A stretch of DNA of 64,000 nt from positions 2,411,501 to 2,475,500 of the forward strand of contig JAQFVV010000023.1 of assembly GCA_028023455.1 (NCBI GenBank), given 5' to 3'. Origin of the DNA: Epiperipatus broadwayi. Its lineage: Eukaryota; Onychophora; Udeonychophora; Euonychophora; Peripatidae. The number at the start of each line of letters is the position of its first letter. The stretch's first letter is position 1. Under the pieces are notes generated by a model, which was not told the origin of the DNA, ran no database searches, and saw nothing but the letters and a program-made list of their open reading frames with translations. Made by a program: the position numbers and the translations under genes. Positions 26,831-40,026 of the stretch are shown in pieces.

Positions 26831-26872
26831 ATGAGGGGGGGGGTGGTGGTGAAGGAGACGGGGAAAAAATAA
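26831..26872 (+). other. Purine-rich G tract (possible G-quadruplex or polypurine tract)
   Basis: A run of nine G is followed by TGGTGGTGAAGGAGACGGGG. The four clustered G-runs could form a quadruplex. In an LTR element such a tract could prime plus-strand synthesis, but I see no convincing LTR end next to it. Confidence 0.5.
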
Positions 26873-28251
26873 AATAAATCTATAAATTGATTTTATCTTA
26901 AAATATTACTTTTTAATTGCTGTTTCCGCCACCGATATCCAACTGCTAGATATCATAAAACAATCATTTCAACACTTTTAGCAGAAGGTCAATATGAATC
27001 AAATTCTCTTTCCAACTTTCAAGTTACTCTAATATCTAGGCTGATTATTATGCGTATATCTAATGAAGGCGTTGCCACAGATGGTAGAAATAGTTTTATT
27101 AAAAATCACTTTTTATTTTTAATAAGAATTTTCTTATTAATTTTTCTTTTAAAAAGCGAATTTTAAAATGAAATTTAAAATAAATGGCTTGATTCTAAAT
27201 ATGTAAATTAGAATATTTTAATAGCATCGAAGACAATATGCTAATTAAAAAACAAGCTTTTTTAATTTCCTTTCTGATTTTGTTTTAGTATCATCTGTTA
27301 TCGAATTTTTTTTTTTGTAATAATACTACATAATTTAGAAATAAAACTTTTATTGTAATTTTTAAATGATATTACTATAAATCATTCTTTATTTTATCAT
27401 TAACTGGCATTAACTACATACAATTTTATTGGTGACCATATCATAGAAGCTAGATATTTTGCCATATTTGTGTAAAATATGTGACCAAACACTAAAACTT
27501 AAATTTATGATATTTTACAAAATATAAATAAAAGAGATTCTTATAAAATATGAATGAAAGTAATGAAAAGATGACAAAAATAATTAAAGAACATTAGTCA
27601 TGTAAGAGTGATATGAGTGCTAAATAATGATAATGGATTAATAGCACGACATTGAAAATGGTAATATTTATTAACTCTGGTATTTGATAATATTGTCCAT
27701 CACCAGGTGGCAGCAATAAATCTTTATGCTTACAGTTGAAAAAACAGCCAATTTGCCAGACTCTTTCTGTTTTGTGCAATAATCATATAAATATATTATG
27801 AACCTTTTTCATAAAATCAGTTATAACTGTAGGAAAGTGTCTGAACACATCGATAAAGTGATTGATACTAAGTGCCACTAAAAATGATGAGATTGACTTA
27901 ATTTTTAATAGAGTTAATAACATACTAATTTTTTTCATGAAATAAACATCAAATAGAATTCAAATAATAAAGATTGATATCTTCTACAATCATATCTTCA
28001 TTTATCTGACCTAGCACTAGTGACTTCTTGTTACAATTAAGGAAACTACATATCTAGCTAATCTGAGGATGTGCATCAACATGGATAGTATATGAGAACA
28101 GATGGTATGTGATAGTCATAATGAATAGTAAATATCCATGAAATTTGAATTTTGTTTTTTTCTGAACAGTTTTTATGATAATTTAATTTTTAAAAAATGT
28201 AGATATTTTAAATAGTAATCCTATATATATATATATATGGAAATCTTGCAT

Positions 28252-28534
28252 ATGTGGAGTTATCCATTTAAATCAACTTAATTAGAAAACACTTAACCTA
28301 GAACAACTGCTCCAGGGCAAGAGTCAAAGTAAACTGACAGACTGATGCATCCTCCTTTTGATGCATGGATAAATCAGTCCATCACTTTACTTTGACTCTT
28401 GTTCTGGGGCAGTTTTCCAGGTTAAGTGCAAGGAGGAAGCATCAGTCTGTCAGTTTACTTTGACTCTTGTCCTGGGGTGGTTGTTCTAGGTTAAGTGCTT
28501 TTTAATTAAGTTGATTTAAATGGATACCCACACA
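28252..28534. mobile_element. MITE-like inverted repeat (~280 bp)
   Basis: Arms 28252-28348 and 28438-28534 are inverted copies (left: TTTAAATCAACTTAATTA, then CACTTAACCTAGAACAAC, then CAAAGTAAACTGACAGACTG). The middle holds a third, shorter copy in the right-arm orientation (TTTACTTTGACTCTTGTTCTGGGG). There is no coding sequence. This structure suits a non-autonomous DNA transposon or a partly duplicated hairpin. Confidence 0.8.
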
Positions 28535-29615
28535 TTCAATATTTCATCAAAAACATTCATTAAAATATATATATACACTACTTTATTATATAAATAAAGT
28601 TAAAACCACAGTTAAAATATATCAAAGTGCAGTAATCCATCAGATTGGTTTTTCTGTCTTAAATAAAACAATACAAAACTTGTCTGAGATATTACTGACC
28701 AAAAGATCGCTGCTTTTGATCAGGCACTCTGTTAAGAATTACTTAATAGCTAGACATTATAGATATAAAAGTTAAAATACAAAGCATGACAAGATTTCTT
28801 ATATCCCAATTGAAATTAAGACTGCTCCATCATCAAATCATGTATTTAAATTTGATATTTTTAACATATTAATAAAGATAAAAATTTATTTAATAAATGG
28901 AAATTCCATTATATAAATATAGTAAAACCATAACCAAGGAATATTAAAGTGCCACAACAAATCAGATAAATTCTGTAGTGCTCCCACAAAACAATAGCAA
29001 ACATGTCCAAGGTATTACTCACCCAAAATGATAGCTTTTGATCAGTCACTCACATTCTCTCAACTTTTGTAGCTATAATGCCCAGCTACTAGCTTCATAT
29101 ATAATGGGAATATAATTGATCTAAAAACAATCATTTTTTGATAATTAATAGCTTAGATAAATTTGCTATTGCTTTCCTTCATCCTGCAAAACTGATATGA
29201 TTGGCTGCTACACTAATCTTGGCCATGGTTAATTTCATTTATACTATGGAGTTCCCATTTATTAAATAATTTATATCTATATTAACCCATTAAAAATATG
29301 AAATTTAAATATTTGACTTGCTGATGAGAGAGTCTTAATTTCAGTTGGAATGTAAGAAATGTTGCATACATTGTATCTCAACTCTTATAGCTATGATGCC
29401 CAACTATTAACTTATACATAACTATGCAAACGACTGATCAAACATGAGCATCTTTTGGTCAATAGTTAATTGGACAATTTGCTATTGTTTTCTTTCAGCT
29501 TACAGAACTGGTTTGATTGTTTGCTGTACTTTAGTGCATTTTGATTGTAATTTTATAATATGGTGTTCTCATTTATTAAATAATTTATTTACACATCCAT
29601 ATATATATATTGTAA

Positions 29616-31073
29616 TGGTCAGATTTGTACATTCAAACAACAAAATCCAGAGTTTTGGCAAATTACACCAAAGCTGATCTAGATGAGGGCTTGAGACCTC
29701 AATCAGATCGGACCTCAGCTCCTTCACCAACATTCCATGACTTACTACCTGATGAATGACATATATGGGGCTACACTCAGAGAGTTTCTTAATTCACATG
29801 CTGGCAGTAACAAATGGTGGAGCAAGAGACTCGGGAATTTTAATTAAATTATGAATAATTTAACCAAACACACACTTCTATGGCTGGCTAGATAATGCAT
29901 ATATCAATAATTAACACTAGTAGTAAGAATTTAACTAAGACTTGAGATGGATTATGAATGATATGCAACACAGTAATTATAGTTTAATATATTTTAATTA
30001 TTAAATATAAATTAAATAAACATGACTGTATTTAATGATACACACAGGTGTAACAATGATGAGCAAGTTTGAGAACAGAATCTCATCTGATGCACTATAG
30101 TTCAAAGAGTTTATTGAAAATTTAATAATCTACAGTCTATTCATGCCTTAATTGTACTATGCCCTCCCTATTGGGTTTGTGACAGTTAAATTGGTGCAAG
30201 ATCATGATTTATCACCATGACATTTTAAAAAAGATCATTTAATAATAATGAGATGCAATAGGCTCTCTATGCAGATTATATACATACAAAACCAGACTAC
30301 ATATTCAGATTAATGCTGAAATCTGATTACATTATGTAGGGTTGAACGGGAGCTTTGTAGTATGACTTCAGATACTACAGTGTTATATATATTACTAGAG
30401 ATATGTGCATCTTGAATATGTAGTTACTCAGTGAATTCAGTACCAAGTACTTGGTTCCCGTGGACCGTATGACTTGCTGTGAATAAATTGAACATATAGT
30501 TTGGTGATCAGAGCAGCTTATAAAACAATCTGGACCCTCATGTTACAGTTCTAAAAAGAGCTATCTGAACTAAGTAGATGAAGTGGCCATTAAAACCAGA
30601 AGCCAATTCATATAAAAAATATAAAAACAAGGCATAAATGCATGTATGTGCTTCCTAAGGACACATTCGCCATGCTAAATATAATATTACTTAATAACTT
30701 AGGATACACAAAATTCTATAGTTTCATTCTGTGGAACTATCATATGCCAATTCATAAATAGCATTCTTAAAATATGCTAAAAGGGATACTTAAAGTAATC
30801 TAATTTATTAACAAATCTGCATAGTTTATACTATAACTCCAAAAGAGGGATAAAGCATATCTGGGACTTAATTAATATGTATAATATGCTTTATAACTCA
30901 TTCTTGCATTTATTAACTAATTACTTTATTAACTTGCAAACCCAATTCTAACAGAAATAATAATAATAAGTTAAACATAATAGCTTAATGAATATATTTA
31001 GATTTTCAGAGTGGAGATTTATATGTATGTGCTAAAGAGTGAATTTAACAAATTATAAGAGAGCCTCTAATCA
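29616..31073 (-). repeat. Candidate LTR (minus orientation)
   Basis: Read on the minus strand, a purine tract with ten G (31075-31084 on the plus strand is C) is followed by TGATTAGAGG at 31073. The segment ends in CATTACA at 29616, directly against (TA)n. An AATAAA signal lies at about 30105. TG...CA ends, an upstream polypurine tract and an internal polyadenylation signal fit a 3' LTR of about 1.46 kb. No matching second LTR or pol gene was seen, so this remains a candidate. Confidence 0.4.
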
Positions 31074-31971
31074 TCCCCCCCCCCTCAAATTTTATTCATA
31101 GCATCAATCTCCATTCTGAACTGGGCATAGCATAAATCATAAAATAAACATATATAAAACAAATAAGGTAGGCATGACTGCCAATTAACAAGTAATGGAT
31201 AATAAGTGAATAAGTTATTATTTAACAATCATTTAGAGTTTTAGATTTTAATTTAATAAATAGGCAAGTTTACAGATATTATTTTATCAGAATTTTAAAT
31301 TATGTTTTACAGATTTAAATCAGTTTTAATTATTAGAACATTATTACAGTTTAGAAGTTTGTGCACATTATAGATTAGTAGCCAGCTCAACTTTTAGATA
31401 TTTTATTAAAAATATTTTTTTAAAGAGCTCTGCAAAAAAAACTTGCTACCATATCTTCTTTGCTAAGACTTCTCTATAGCTATATGACCATCATTCTTGG
31501 CTAGGCTGATGCCTTCCTGATATCTTCTTGGCAGTCTACTTGTCTCCCCATTCTTCCATCTCCACAGACCGCTCTCTCGAAAGAAGAGCTAGAAACTACC
31601 AAACTCCATTTTCCAGTCAGTAATAGTGATTGGCAGCAATTACTATATCAAATTATAAAAAGTGGACCCCCTGCTGAAAATTTAAGGTTATTTATACAAG
31701 AAAAATCAGTAACTCGAGTGCCCTGTTTATAACATTCCACAAAATTTTCATCAATAATGTAACATCCATAAAAATAAAACCTTTGGTCATTTCTTGGCTA
31801 AAGCAATGATGGCTAAACAGGTCATTCCTTTACTTGGTTTTTATTTTTAAAAAGACATTAAAATTTTAATTCCAAGCATTAATAATTGCTTACAGATAGT
31901 TTTCTAAGAATTTACAACTTTTTAAATAAAAACAGATAACTTTTTTTTAAAAGAGTTTAAGTTTGTAAACA

Positions 31972-31977
<6 letters not shown>

Positions 31978-32011
<34 letters not shown>
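31978..32011. repeat. (TA)n microsatellite
   Basis: This is about 34 bp of alternating AT. Confidence 0.95.
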
Positions 32012-32012
<1 letters not shown>

Positions 32013-35000
32013 GTGTGAGACTATCACAAAATTGAAATTTATATACAATGCATTTAAATGAAGATTTTTTAACTGAGAATAATTCAAATTTATATTAATT
32101 TAAAAGAGTTGTACTGCTTTTTAAATCTATTGCATTACAGCTTCTTTTGCATATATGTTTTAACAAAATGTGGGGGTAGTAGGTGAACCTGGGGTGATAA
32201 AAAACATCATCACTTCCGGTCAATTTAAAATGAAACATCAATAATTTACAGAAAAGTATATACAAGTAAGATATATTTAAGGGCAGCATGAGATCAAAAG
32301 ATTTCTATGAGATCATTGAGAGATCAGAAGAGCAACTAAAAGAATAATTTACCATCAAACAGCATTATAAAGGTAATTATAAATAAGTATGAGTACTACT
32401 CAAAACACCATTCATCATAATGAATGATACACAATAAAATATAATAAAATCAGTACAATAAATCAACAGTCAATCTTGTGACTGGATTGAAAATGGGTTT
32501 TCTGTAGACCAGGCTAACTATTGAGCCTTTGCCATCTTGGGCGATTATTTAAACATAATTTAGATGGACCACTTAAGTGCTCACCCATTAGAATACATAA
32601 GAATCAAACAATAATGCTGGGACATTAAAACATGCTGATTATCATAAATGCTCAGCCTACTTATACTGGCCAACTGTAAACTTAAATTTTAATAAGACTA
32701 AATTAAAATAAAAGGTAGTGCATGGGCTTTAAAGAATATAATATTATGCACCAACCAGGATGATGATGATTGATTATTGCTGGATGCCCCAAAAGCACTA
32801 ACATATACATTCCCATTTATATAATCATCCCGTGATCGAATCTAGCTCAGAGAACATAAGCTCTATTACTGTATGAGACAAAGAGATGATGGAAATAATT
32901 TTTAACAATTGAGTACAAGTTTATTAACAACAATAAAAAAACCAATTGAAATTAAGGTCTATAAAAATAAGATTACACACATTTTGATTATTATACAAAA
33001 TTTCAAATGATTATGTTGCGATTTACATAATTACTATTCAAAATTTAAATTGTTACATTAATTTACATATATTTCTTAATAAGTATCTATAAATGCATAC
33101 ATATATCCATACACAGACATGCATTTTATAATATAAAATGAAAACATTTCAATTAATTATAAACTAATTATAAAAAAATGATTAAATTTTATATGTTATA
33201 CTTGACAAGCATTCATCTATATTGAAACTGTAAGATTTGTACTCAAATCTTAGTTTCACCTTAGTTCTGTCATCATTCTACCTCTCACCCCTTTTTGTAT
33301 GGGTTTACATGGATTCTGACCTTGAATATCGGATTAATGCATAATAATATACAATATCTGTAAAGTGTTTAAATAAATAATTAAATGTTATATACGCGCA
33401 CATACTCCGATAAGCTTATTTAAATATAATGCATTGCAAGGTATTATTAAATTGTCGTGCGTAAGTTGTATAAAATTAAATAATCCTATTAATTATTTTG
33501 CTAGGTTTAAATAATATTTTAAATTATAAAAAAAATCAATAATTATATTTTAAAACATAAACATATTATTATTTAGGTCAGGTCCAGGTAATACTTAAAT
33601 TATAAAAATAAATAATTCTCAATTAAAATAAAGATGCTTTTAAAATTCCCCTGCTAATTAAAGGCAAGTCATAGCAGGAGGGGGAAAAAGATGACAGAGC
33701 TAAAAAGGTATTTTAAAATGTACAGAAACAAAGAAAAAGGTTTGTTAAAAATAACTTTTATAAATTATGTCATGTAAAAGGTAAAAATTTAAAAAGTGAT
33801 CATATTGAAATTCCAACCTGTATGACTCTTGCATCTGTGACCTAAAGGGATGTATGGCACAGACCCGAGAGACAGTTGCATGGATGACGTATTGCTCGAT
33901 GGATCCCAGAGATAAAAAAAGAGAATAAAAAGACAACTGATTGTTAAAAAATAAAGAAATGGAAGGTTAGAACCAGAAACATTAATTCTAATTATGCTGT
34001 TGATTATATTTCTTGCGATCCAAATTTTATATCTAGCAATGTTCCAAGAGTAGGCACTGTGCTACGCTCTTCCAGACTGATGGCTATACAATATTAAAAT
34101 TCCCATGAAAATGTGATAAACCTAGAATTCTGCTACTTCTGTCAAATAAATCTCCTAAATGTAACTGCCGTTGAACCAGGAAACTCTGACTCTTCAAACA
34201 GTGTGCACACTTAACCCTTTCAACGATTATTATTTAATTGGCCGAATGAGTTAAAAATCAAAACTTTTAATTGGCAACTCACAACTTTAACAAAATCTAT
34301 TGTTAAAATAGATTCACTTTTAATAATATAAATATATTAGTTTCATTTGTAAAAAGTATATTATAAAATTGTCAGACTACGAAGATTGCATCAGCAATCT
34401 TTTTTTTTCCACTTTAACATTATGATAAATATGTAGCAATAAATAAATAATTCTTGGTAATATCTTAACTATTTTTTTAAAATAATTTGATTTTTAGTAT
34501 TATTTTATCAATAATAATTTGTAATTCAATTCAAATATTGTTTAAAATGTTGTAAACATTCGTTTATCATTTTCATAATAAAAATCAAAACGAACGTAAC
34601 TTTTTACTTTTTGGCAGCCATTTCCCTTTTTGACAGAAGTTGGACAGCCAATAAGATTCAAAAAAAGGTGGTGAGGAGGCGGTGCTTTGGTTTTGTTTGA
34701 CATATATGGTCATTTTTATTGATTTTTTACTTGTAAAATAATTCTGAAGAGGGCACCATCTTACAGAACTTTTGATTTTCTTTTGAATGACATATAATAT
34801 GTATACGTGGGATAAAAAGTAGCCGATTTAGAGTGACGTCAAATCTACTCATTTTTTACGAGTCAGGCAGTTGAAAGATTAAATGAACTAAAGGTAACAT
34901 GATACCCAACATTAAAATTCGTTTTGGAACTCTAATTGAACTCTATATTTCTAAAATATTAATTTCATTTTAATTTCTGCTATTATGTAATCCTAAAATT

Positions 35001-35552
35001 AAATCTATTTTCTGTAATAATACTATTTTAAAATGAACCTCATAAATTAATCTATCATTATTCTACTTGGGTATCCAATTTTATTGTATCCGTTAAGATT
35101 ATATTTCATGCCCACGTGGTTTCCGAGCTGATGTTTTTTATATAATTCGCGGAAGGGCTACCCTCTTCTGCGACTTAATATCATAACAGTAAAATCATAT
35201 CGGTTAATAAATTTCGGCTCAGGAATCATATAATATTTTTAATATGTTTTATAAATACGAGATCTATATTATTAGTTAATGTATTTGTTAATGAGCTATC
35301 ATTCATGTTAGGTTAGTTAAATCTTAAATAAAGCCATAATGTTAAGAAGAAAGGGGGGGTTAATGATAGTAAATTAAATACTAGTCGTGTGGAGATTGGG
35401 GATAGATTTGTATAAATAAATGCATTTGCATTAGAGTTATGAACTGTGCTAGTTATAGATACATGAATTTTTATATCACAGAAATGTAAAAGAGGTATTG
35501 TAAACATTTTGTTCTCACACTTAAGGAGCATACAAAAATATAATAGCACGGA

Positions 35553-35770
35553 ACCTTGTCACATGGTCGGGGATGAAAAGGCTATGACCTCATACTGACA
35601 CCATGCTCATGACCACTCCTAAGGGCTCCGACCCGATGTTTGGCTGACCCTCTTCATATTCCACTAGTAATTACCTTGTCATGCGGTCGGGGATGGAAAG
35701 GCTATGACCCCATACCGATACCACGCTCATGACAGATCTACAGGGCTTCGATCCGACGTTTGATCATCCC
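35553..35770 (+). repeat. Two-copy tandem repeat, period ~120 bp, GC-richer
   Basis: Two related segments begin ACCTTGTCA at 35553 and 35673 and share GGTCGGGGATG, AAGGCTATGACC, GCTCATGAC and GGGCT(C/T)CGA. They stand out by high GC in an AT-rich setting. The second has GGCTTCGATCC, which resembles a Pol III B box, so a tRNA-derived SINE is possible, but I could not assign an A box with confidence. Confidence 0.7.
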
Positions 35771-37785
35771 ACCAGCCTCCAACATTTCTTCTGCGATTAT
35801 CTTTTTTTGAAAGCCGATTCTCTTATAGCTCAGCAGTATCCACACTACCGCAGGTCACTTTAATAATAATTATAAAGTTTATGCTGGGTCTAGCTCCACT
35901 CTTCCACATATGTTAATCTTGAGTAAATTATTAGAATAAATATTAATATTATAAAGTAAATAGGATGATAGCTTTGTGAATGAATGCACTCCTCATTAAG
36001 ATATCGTAACGTGTCTCGTAACATTCGCCATTTGAAACGTGAAGCATGGAGTGTAATTTATATTGATATCCAGGTAGCATAATATGTTTACCTATGTAAA
36101 TTCGCAATTAAATATTTAAATTATCTATATCCATGTCTGTGTCTGCTTAATTTAATAATAATTAGTATCAATCATATCAATGAATAATAGAATATAGTAG
36201 TAGTCCATAAGGTGAAACCATTAGTTAGAGTCTCTTGTTTACCTGACCACTGGGCCTAGGAAATAATGCTATTGTTAGGATAGAAGCGTTGTCATGTGAG
36301 TTTTGTTATGAATAAACTACTATGTTCGAATATGGTATCACAGGCCCTGAATCCACCTGTTATGCCACCATTCGAATGTGGTGGTGGAATTTTGCAACAT
36401 GTTAACAAGGCATACAAAATCTTACCATTACAATACATACACATATACATGTGTATGCAGGTAATTTCAGAACATATTTGATTTAACCTACAATAATACA
36501 TGATTAAGCTTTTAAATTATATTTTAAATAATACAAATTCTTATGCTAGGTTTACTAAAACATGTACATAGAATTGCACAGATTATTAACAAATTTAATT
36601 TTGTCAAACAATAAATAATAATTTTTATAATTAATAATTCTATTTTGAATATACATAAAATTTACATATTTAATCAATATTAAGAAAATCAGTTTATCAA
36701 ATCTATTACAGCTTTCTTTTATTCTTTTTTAAAAAAATTAATTTCTGAGAGGTTGGAAAGCTTTTTATTAAGTTACCCCTTAACTAATTATAAATGTCTT
36801 TAAATTTTAAAATATAGATTTAAAATGTCTTCCAAATGAATTATTTAAAAACAACTCACTTTTGTATACAAGTTTATCTGTACTTCACTGCATATAGACA
36901 CAGCAGCATATGTATCACTACTTTATCCAGGTGGTGTTTCTTTTGGGCAAGCTGGTTTTTTGGTCAATCCAGGAAATTGTCATCATCAGGTAAAAGTATA
37001 TAATTCAGGTATGGTTGGCTTTCTCTCTTCTGCAATTGATTCCACTTAGACTTGGATTTGGTAAACTTCATTCAGGTCAGCAAGCTGTTTTTCCAGAATA
37101 CTTTTAAGGCTATGAATTACAAAGAATCTTGACTCTTTTTCTTCCATGTGAATTCAAACTCCATTATTGAACTGAAGAGCAGCTACTTCCTTGCATTCTT
37201 ACATCCTCATGACAGTTCTCTATATAATTCTACTAGCCCTCTCTGCAGCTAGCTTTACTATTGCCATTCTCTGCTACAATTATCAACTCTTCATAAAATA
37301 CTTTAGCCAACTTTGCAGTTAGTCTAGTTGGTCACAGCTTAAAATGTTAAAACCAGACTCTTCTGACCAATTCTTCCAAAACTGCAAGCAAAAACTTAAC
37401 TGATATTTTTTATCAGTCTTATTATAATCTTGGTTGGGTCATGTGATAAAAACATAGTAACTGTTTTCAATTAACTTTAATTCTTTGGAATTCGACAAAG
37501 GTGTGATCTATATACATGTTTTTACTTTGATAGTAGAAATTTACAAATTAATTAAAAGATTTCAAAAATAGACATTTTTATAAATATCAGAAAACATGCT
37601 TATTTTTAAATTTCAAAATCAGAGTTACAAATAATAATATTTCTTAGATCTTTTTTAAATATTTAATTTTATAATAAAATATTATTTTAAATCCAGAGTA
37701 ATAACTTTATTTATTATTTGTATTTCAATGAATGTAGAAAATATCTACTATAATTTTTGTCTGTGTTTATTTTTGCTTTTTCTTT

Positions 37786-37788
<3 letters not shown>

Positions 37789-37832
<44 letters not shown>
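37789..37832. repeat. (TA)n microsatellite
   Basis: This is about 44 bp of alternating AT. Confidence 0.95.
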
Positions 37833-37835
<3 letters not shown>

Positions 37836-39180
37836 TAATACTATATTATTGTGTGCCATGTAACCCAACTGGTTACAATATGTAGGTGGTTACACACATA
37901 TAACAATGTTCACACAACTTAATTTAAATTATACCATTTGATTAATTTTAAATTTATAACTGTGTATGCATTATATGCATGCAAACATTAATATTATTAT
38001 TAGATGTGTGCACATATACAAATATATGCACATACAGGTAAACATATGCTATTACATATTAAAACACAGTATTATAAACTTATATACATGGACTGGAAGG
38101 GGTTTGAACTAGGAAAAAGTATACTACTATGGAACATAATTGGCAAAATGGGATGATAGCTAAATACCATTTCAATATGTACAAAATATCATTATATAAA
38201 AATAAATAATAGCTATAGTCAGTTCACGGCATCCTGAGTAAAAGAAAACTATTTATCCTAAAGCTCTACATATTGAATAAACAGTCAAGAATAGAATGAA
38301 TTTATTCTATTTCTAATCTTTTAATTATAGTACAGAATGCTATTTATTCTTAGTCTGAGGGAGTGTTTTTTTTCTCTTAATTACATAGCATTAAACAGTA
38401 CTTACATATAATTCCTTTGTTCTGTTTACCAGAAGCTTGCCAGACATATTTTTTATTAATAATTCATTTTTAGGAGCATCATGTTTTAAACAATATGGCT
38501 GTTTTTTTAAGCTGATTATCATATTAAATATTTTGTGGATTTGTTTTTTTAAAGATGATTATAAAAACAGTGAGTTACACAAAATTTCAAACAATTGTAA
38601 CAAAATAAAATCTAATATAACTGTAATAAACAAAATAAAAACATTTTAAAAGAATACATGCTTAGAACATGTTTTGAGATTAGACTGCCATTATTTCCAT
38701 TCACACATATATTTTCACATCATTCGCAACCATTTTTTTGCACAGGTACTATTCCATAATTTTGAAAATACTTCACTGCATCTTCTTCTGTCACTGGTAG
38801 ATTCCACATTGCAATCATTTTTGCAAAATGTTAGGAAAAAAAATTAACCAACAGCTTGAATAAAATACTATGGTAAACATAACAAATCACAACAATGTTC
38901 ACAATGTGTTTATGGTTTGTAAAAATACATGTAAAAAAAAAATTCATTAAATGTTGTGAATGGGATTTATAAAAAAAATATTTTTTTAATTAAAGTTAAC
39001 ATAAATTTATATTCAATTTTTTAATATTTTAAAACTTAACAAGTAACACATGTTCGATAAAACAATTTGAGAAAAACAAAACAAACAAATACTTTAACAC
39101 TTCTGAAAATGAATAATTAACCAAAAAATACCCAGCAAGCTTTTGGTAAAGAGAATGAAGAAGTTATATGCATTGTTCAT

Positions 39181-39211
<31 letters not shown>

Positions 39212-39640
39212 AGAAGATACATATTTATAAAATATGTAAATAGCACAATCACCTTACTTTACTTCAGAACCATTTATTATAAAATTGAATAAATAATAGA
39301 CATTCAGTGATTGTGCCACATTCAACTTCATTGACTAGTTTCTGGACTTCTTTATTAGTAAACAGAATTTTCACTTACATATCCTTTTTTTTTCATTTAT
39401 ATTATCCAAATTCCAAAACAACCCAAGACTTTGAATGTAATTTTTATGTATAGTTATATAGATCTGACACTAGATTAGTGAATATATAATTTATTAATCT
39501 CAATATTATTTTGGCAAAAACCTATATGCAGATGGCTATCTATAAATTTAAATATGATTATTCAAGTTTATAATAAATGGCACTGGAGTATATATATAAT
39601 ATGAGTGTAATAATGTTCAAAACTAAATGGTTTGTGAGAA

Positions 39641-39816
39641 ATCATTAAAAATCAGACAAACATTTACACTATCCCAATAATAACAACAATCAACATTCCC
39701 AAACTGTTGTCAATGCAATCTTTTAAATTCCACTTTTATTATTAAAAGATTGCCTTGATAAGATTGTTGATTGTTATTGATAGTAGGATAGTCTGAGTGT
39801 TGACTGATTTTAATGA
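39641..39816. mobile_element. MITE-like hairpin 1
   Basis: The left end ATCATTAAAAATCAGAC pairs with the right end GACTGATTTTAATGAT. Inside, AACAACAATCAAC pairs with GTTGATTGTTATT, and GCAATCTTTTA with TAAAAGATTGC close to the centre. The arms are about 75-90 bp, diverged, with a short loop. There is no coding capacity. Confidence 0.75.
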
Positions 39817-39826
39817 TATATATATA

Positions 39827-40026
39827 TAATAACAATAAAAATAATGAATATAATGGTAATTAACTATTATATATAGTCTTTTAATTTGCAGAAGTACTTT
39901 AGGTTAATTCCTTAACCTGCCTCAACTGTCATTAAATTTAAGACAGGCTAAAGAATGAAACAAAAGTACGGCAGATTGAAAGACTGTATATAATAGTTAA
40001 TTACCATTATATTTATTGTTATTATA
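39827..40026. mobile_element. MITE-like hairpin 2
   Basis: The left arm (TAATAACAATAAAAATAATG..., then TAATGGTAATTAACTATTAT) is repeated in reverse complement at the right (ATAATAGTTAATTACCATTA..., then ATTGTTATTA). The centre is about 65 bp. It sits only about 10 bp from hairpin 1, separated by TA repeats. Confidence 0.8.

Larger units (their letters stand above)
21430..29600. other. Gene-poor AT-rich region
   Basis: No supported gene is present. It contains a 60-bp TA tract at 23696-23755, the second dispersed-repeat copy at 25427-25918, a decayed GATA-like stretch at 26670-26730, a G-rich purine tract at 26831-26872 and a hairpin element at 28252-28534. Short frames at 26560 and 27594 are low-complexity or lack motifs. 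Confidence 0.5.

Noticed and set aside
32873-33260. Possible minus-strand LTR with ends TGATGAC and CATACA
   Set aside because: The polypurine tract is interrupted, the right end is not at a TA tract and no partner was found. Too little evidence to list as a feature.
36292-36501. Overlapping open frames on both strands
   Set aside because: Both are short, lack domain features and have no sign of splice sites or conserved composition.
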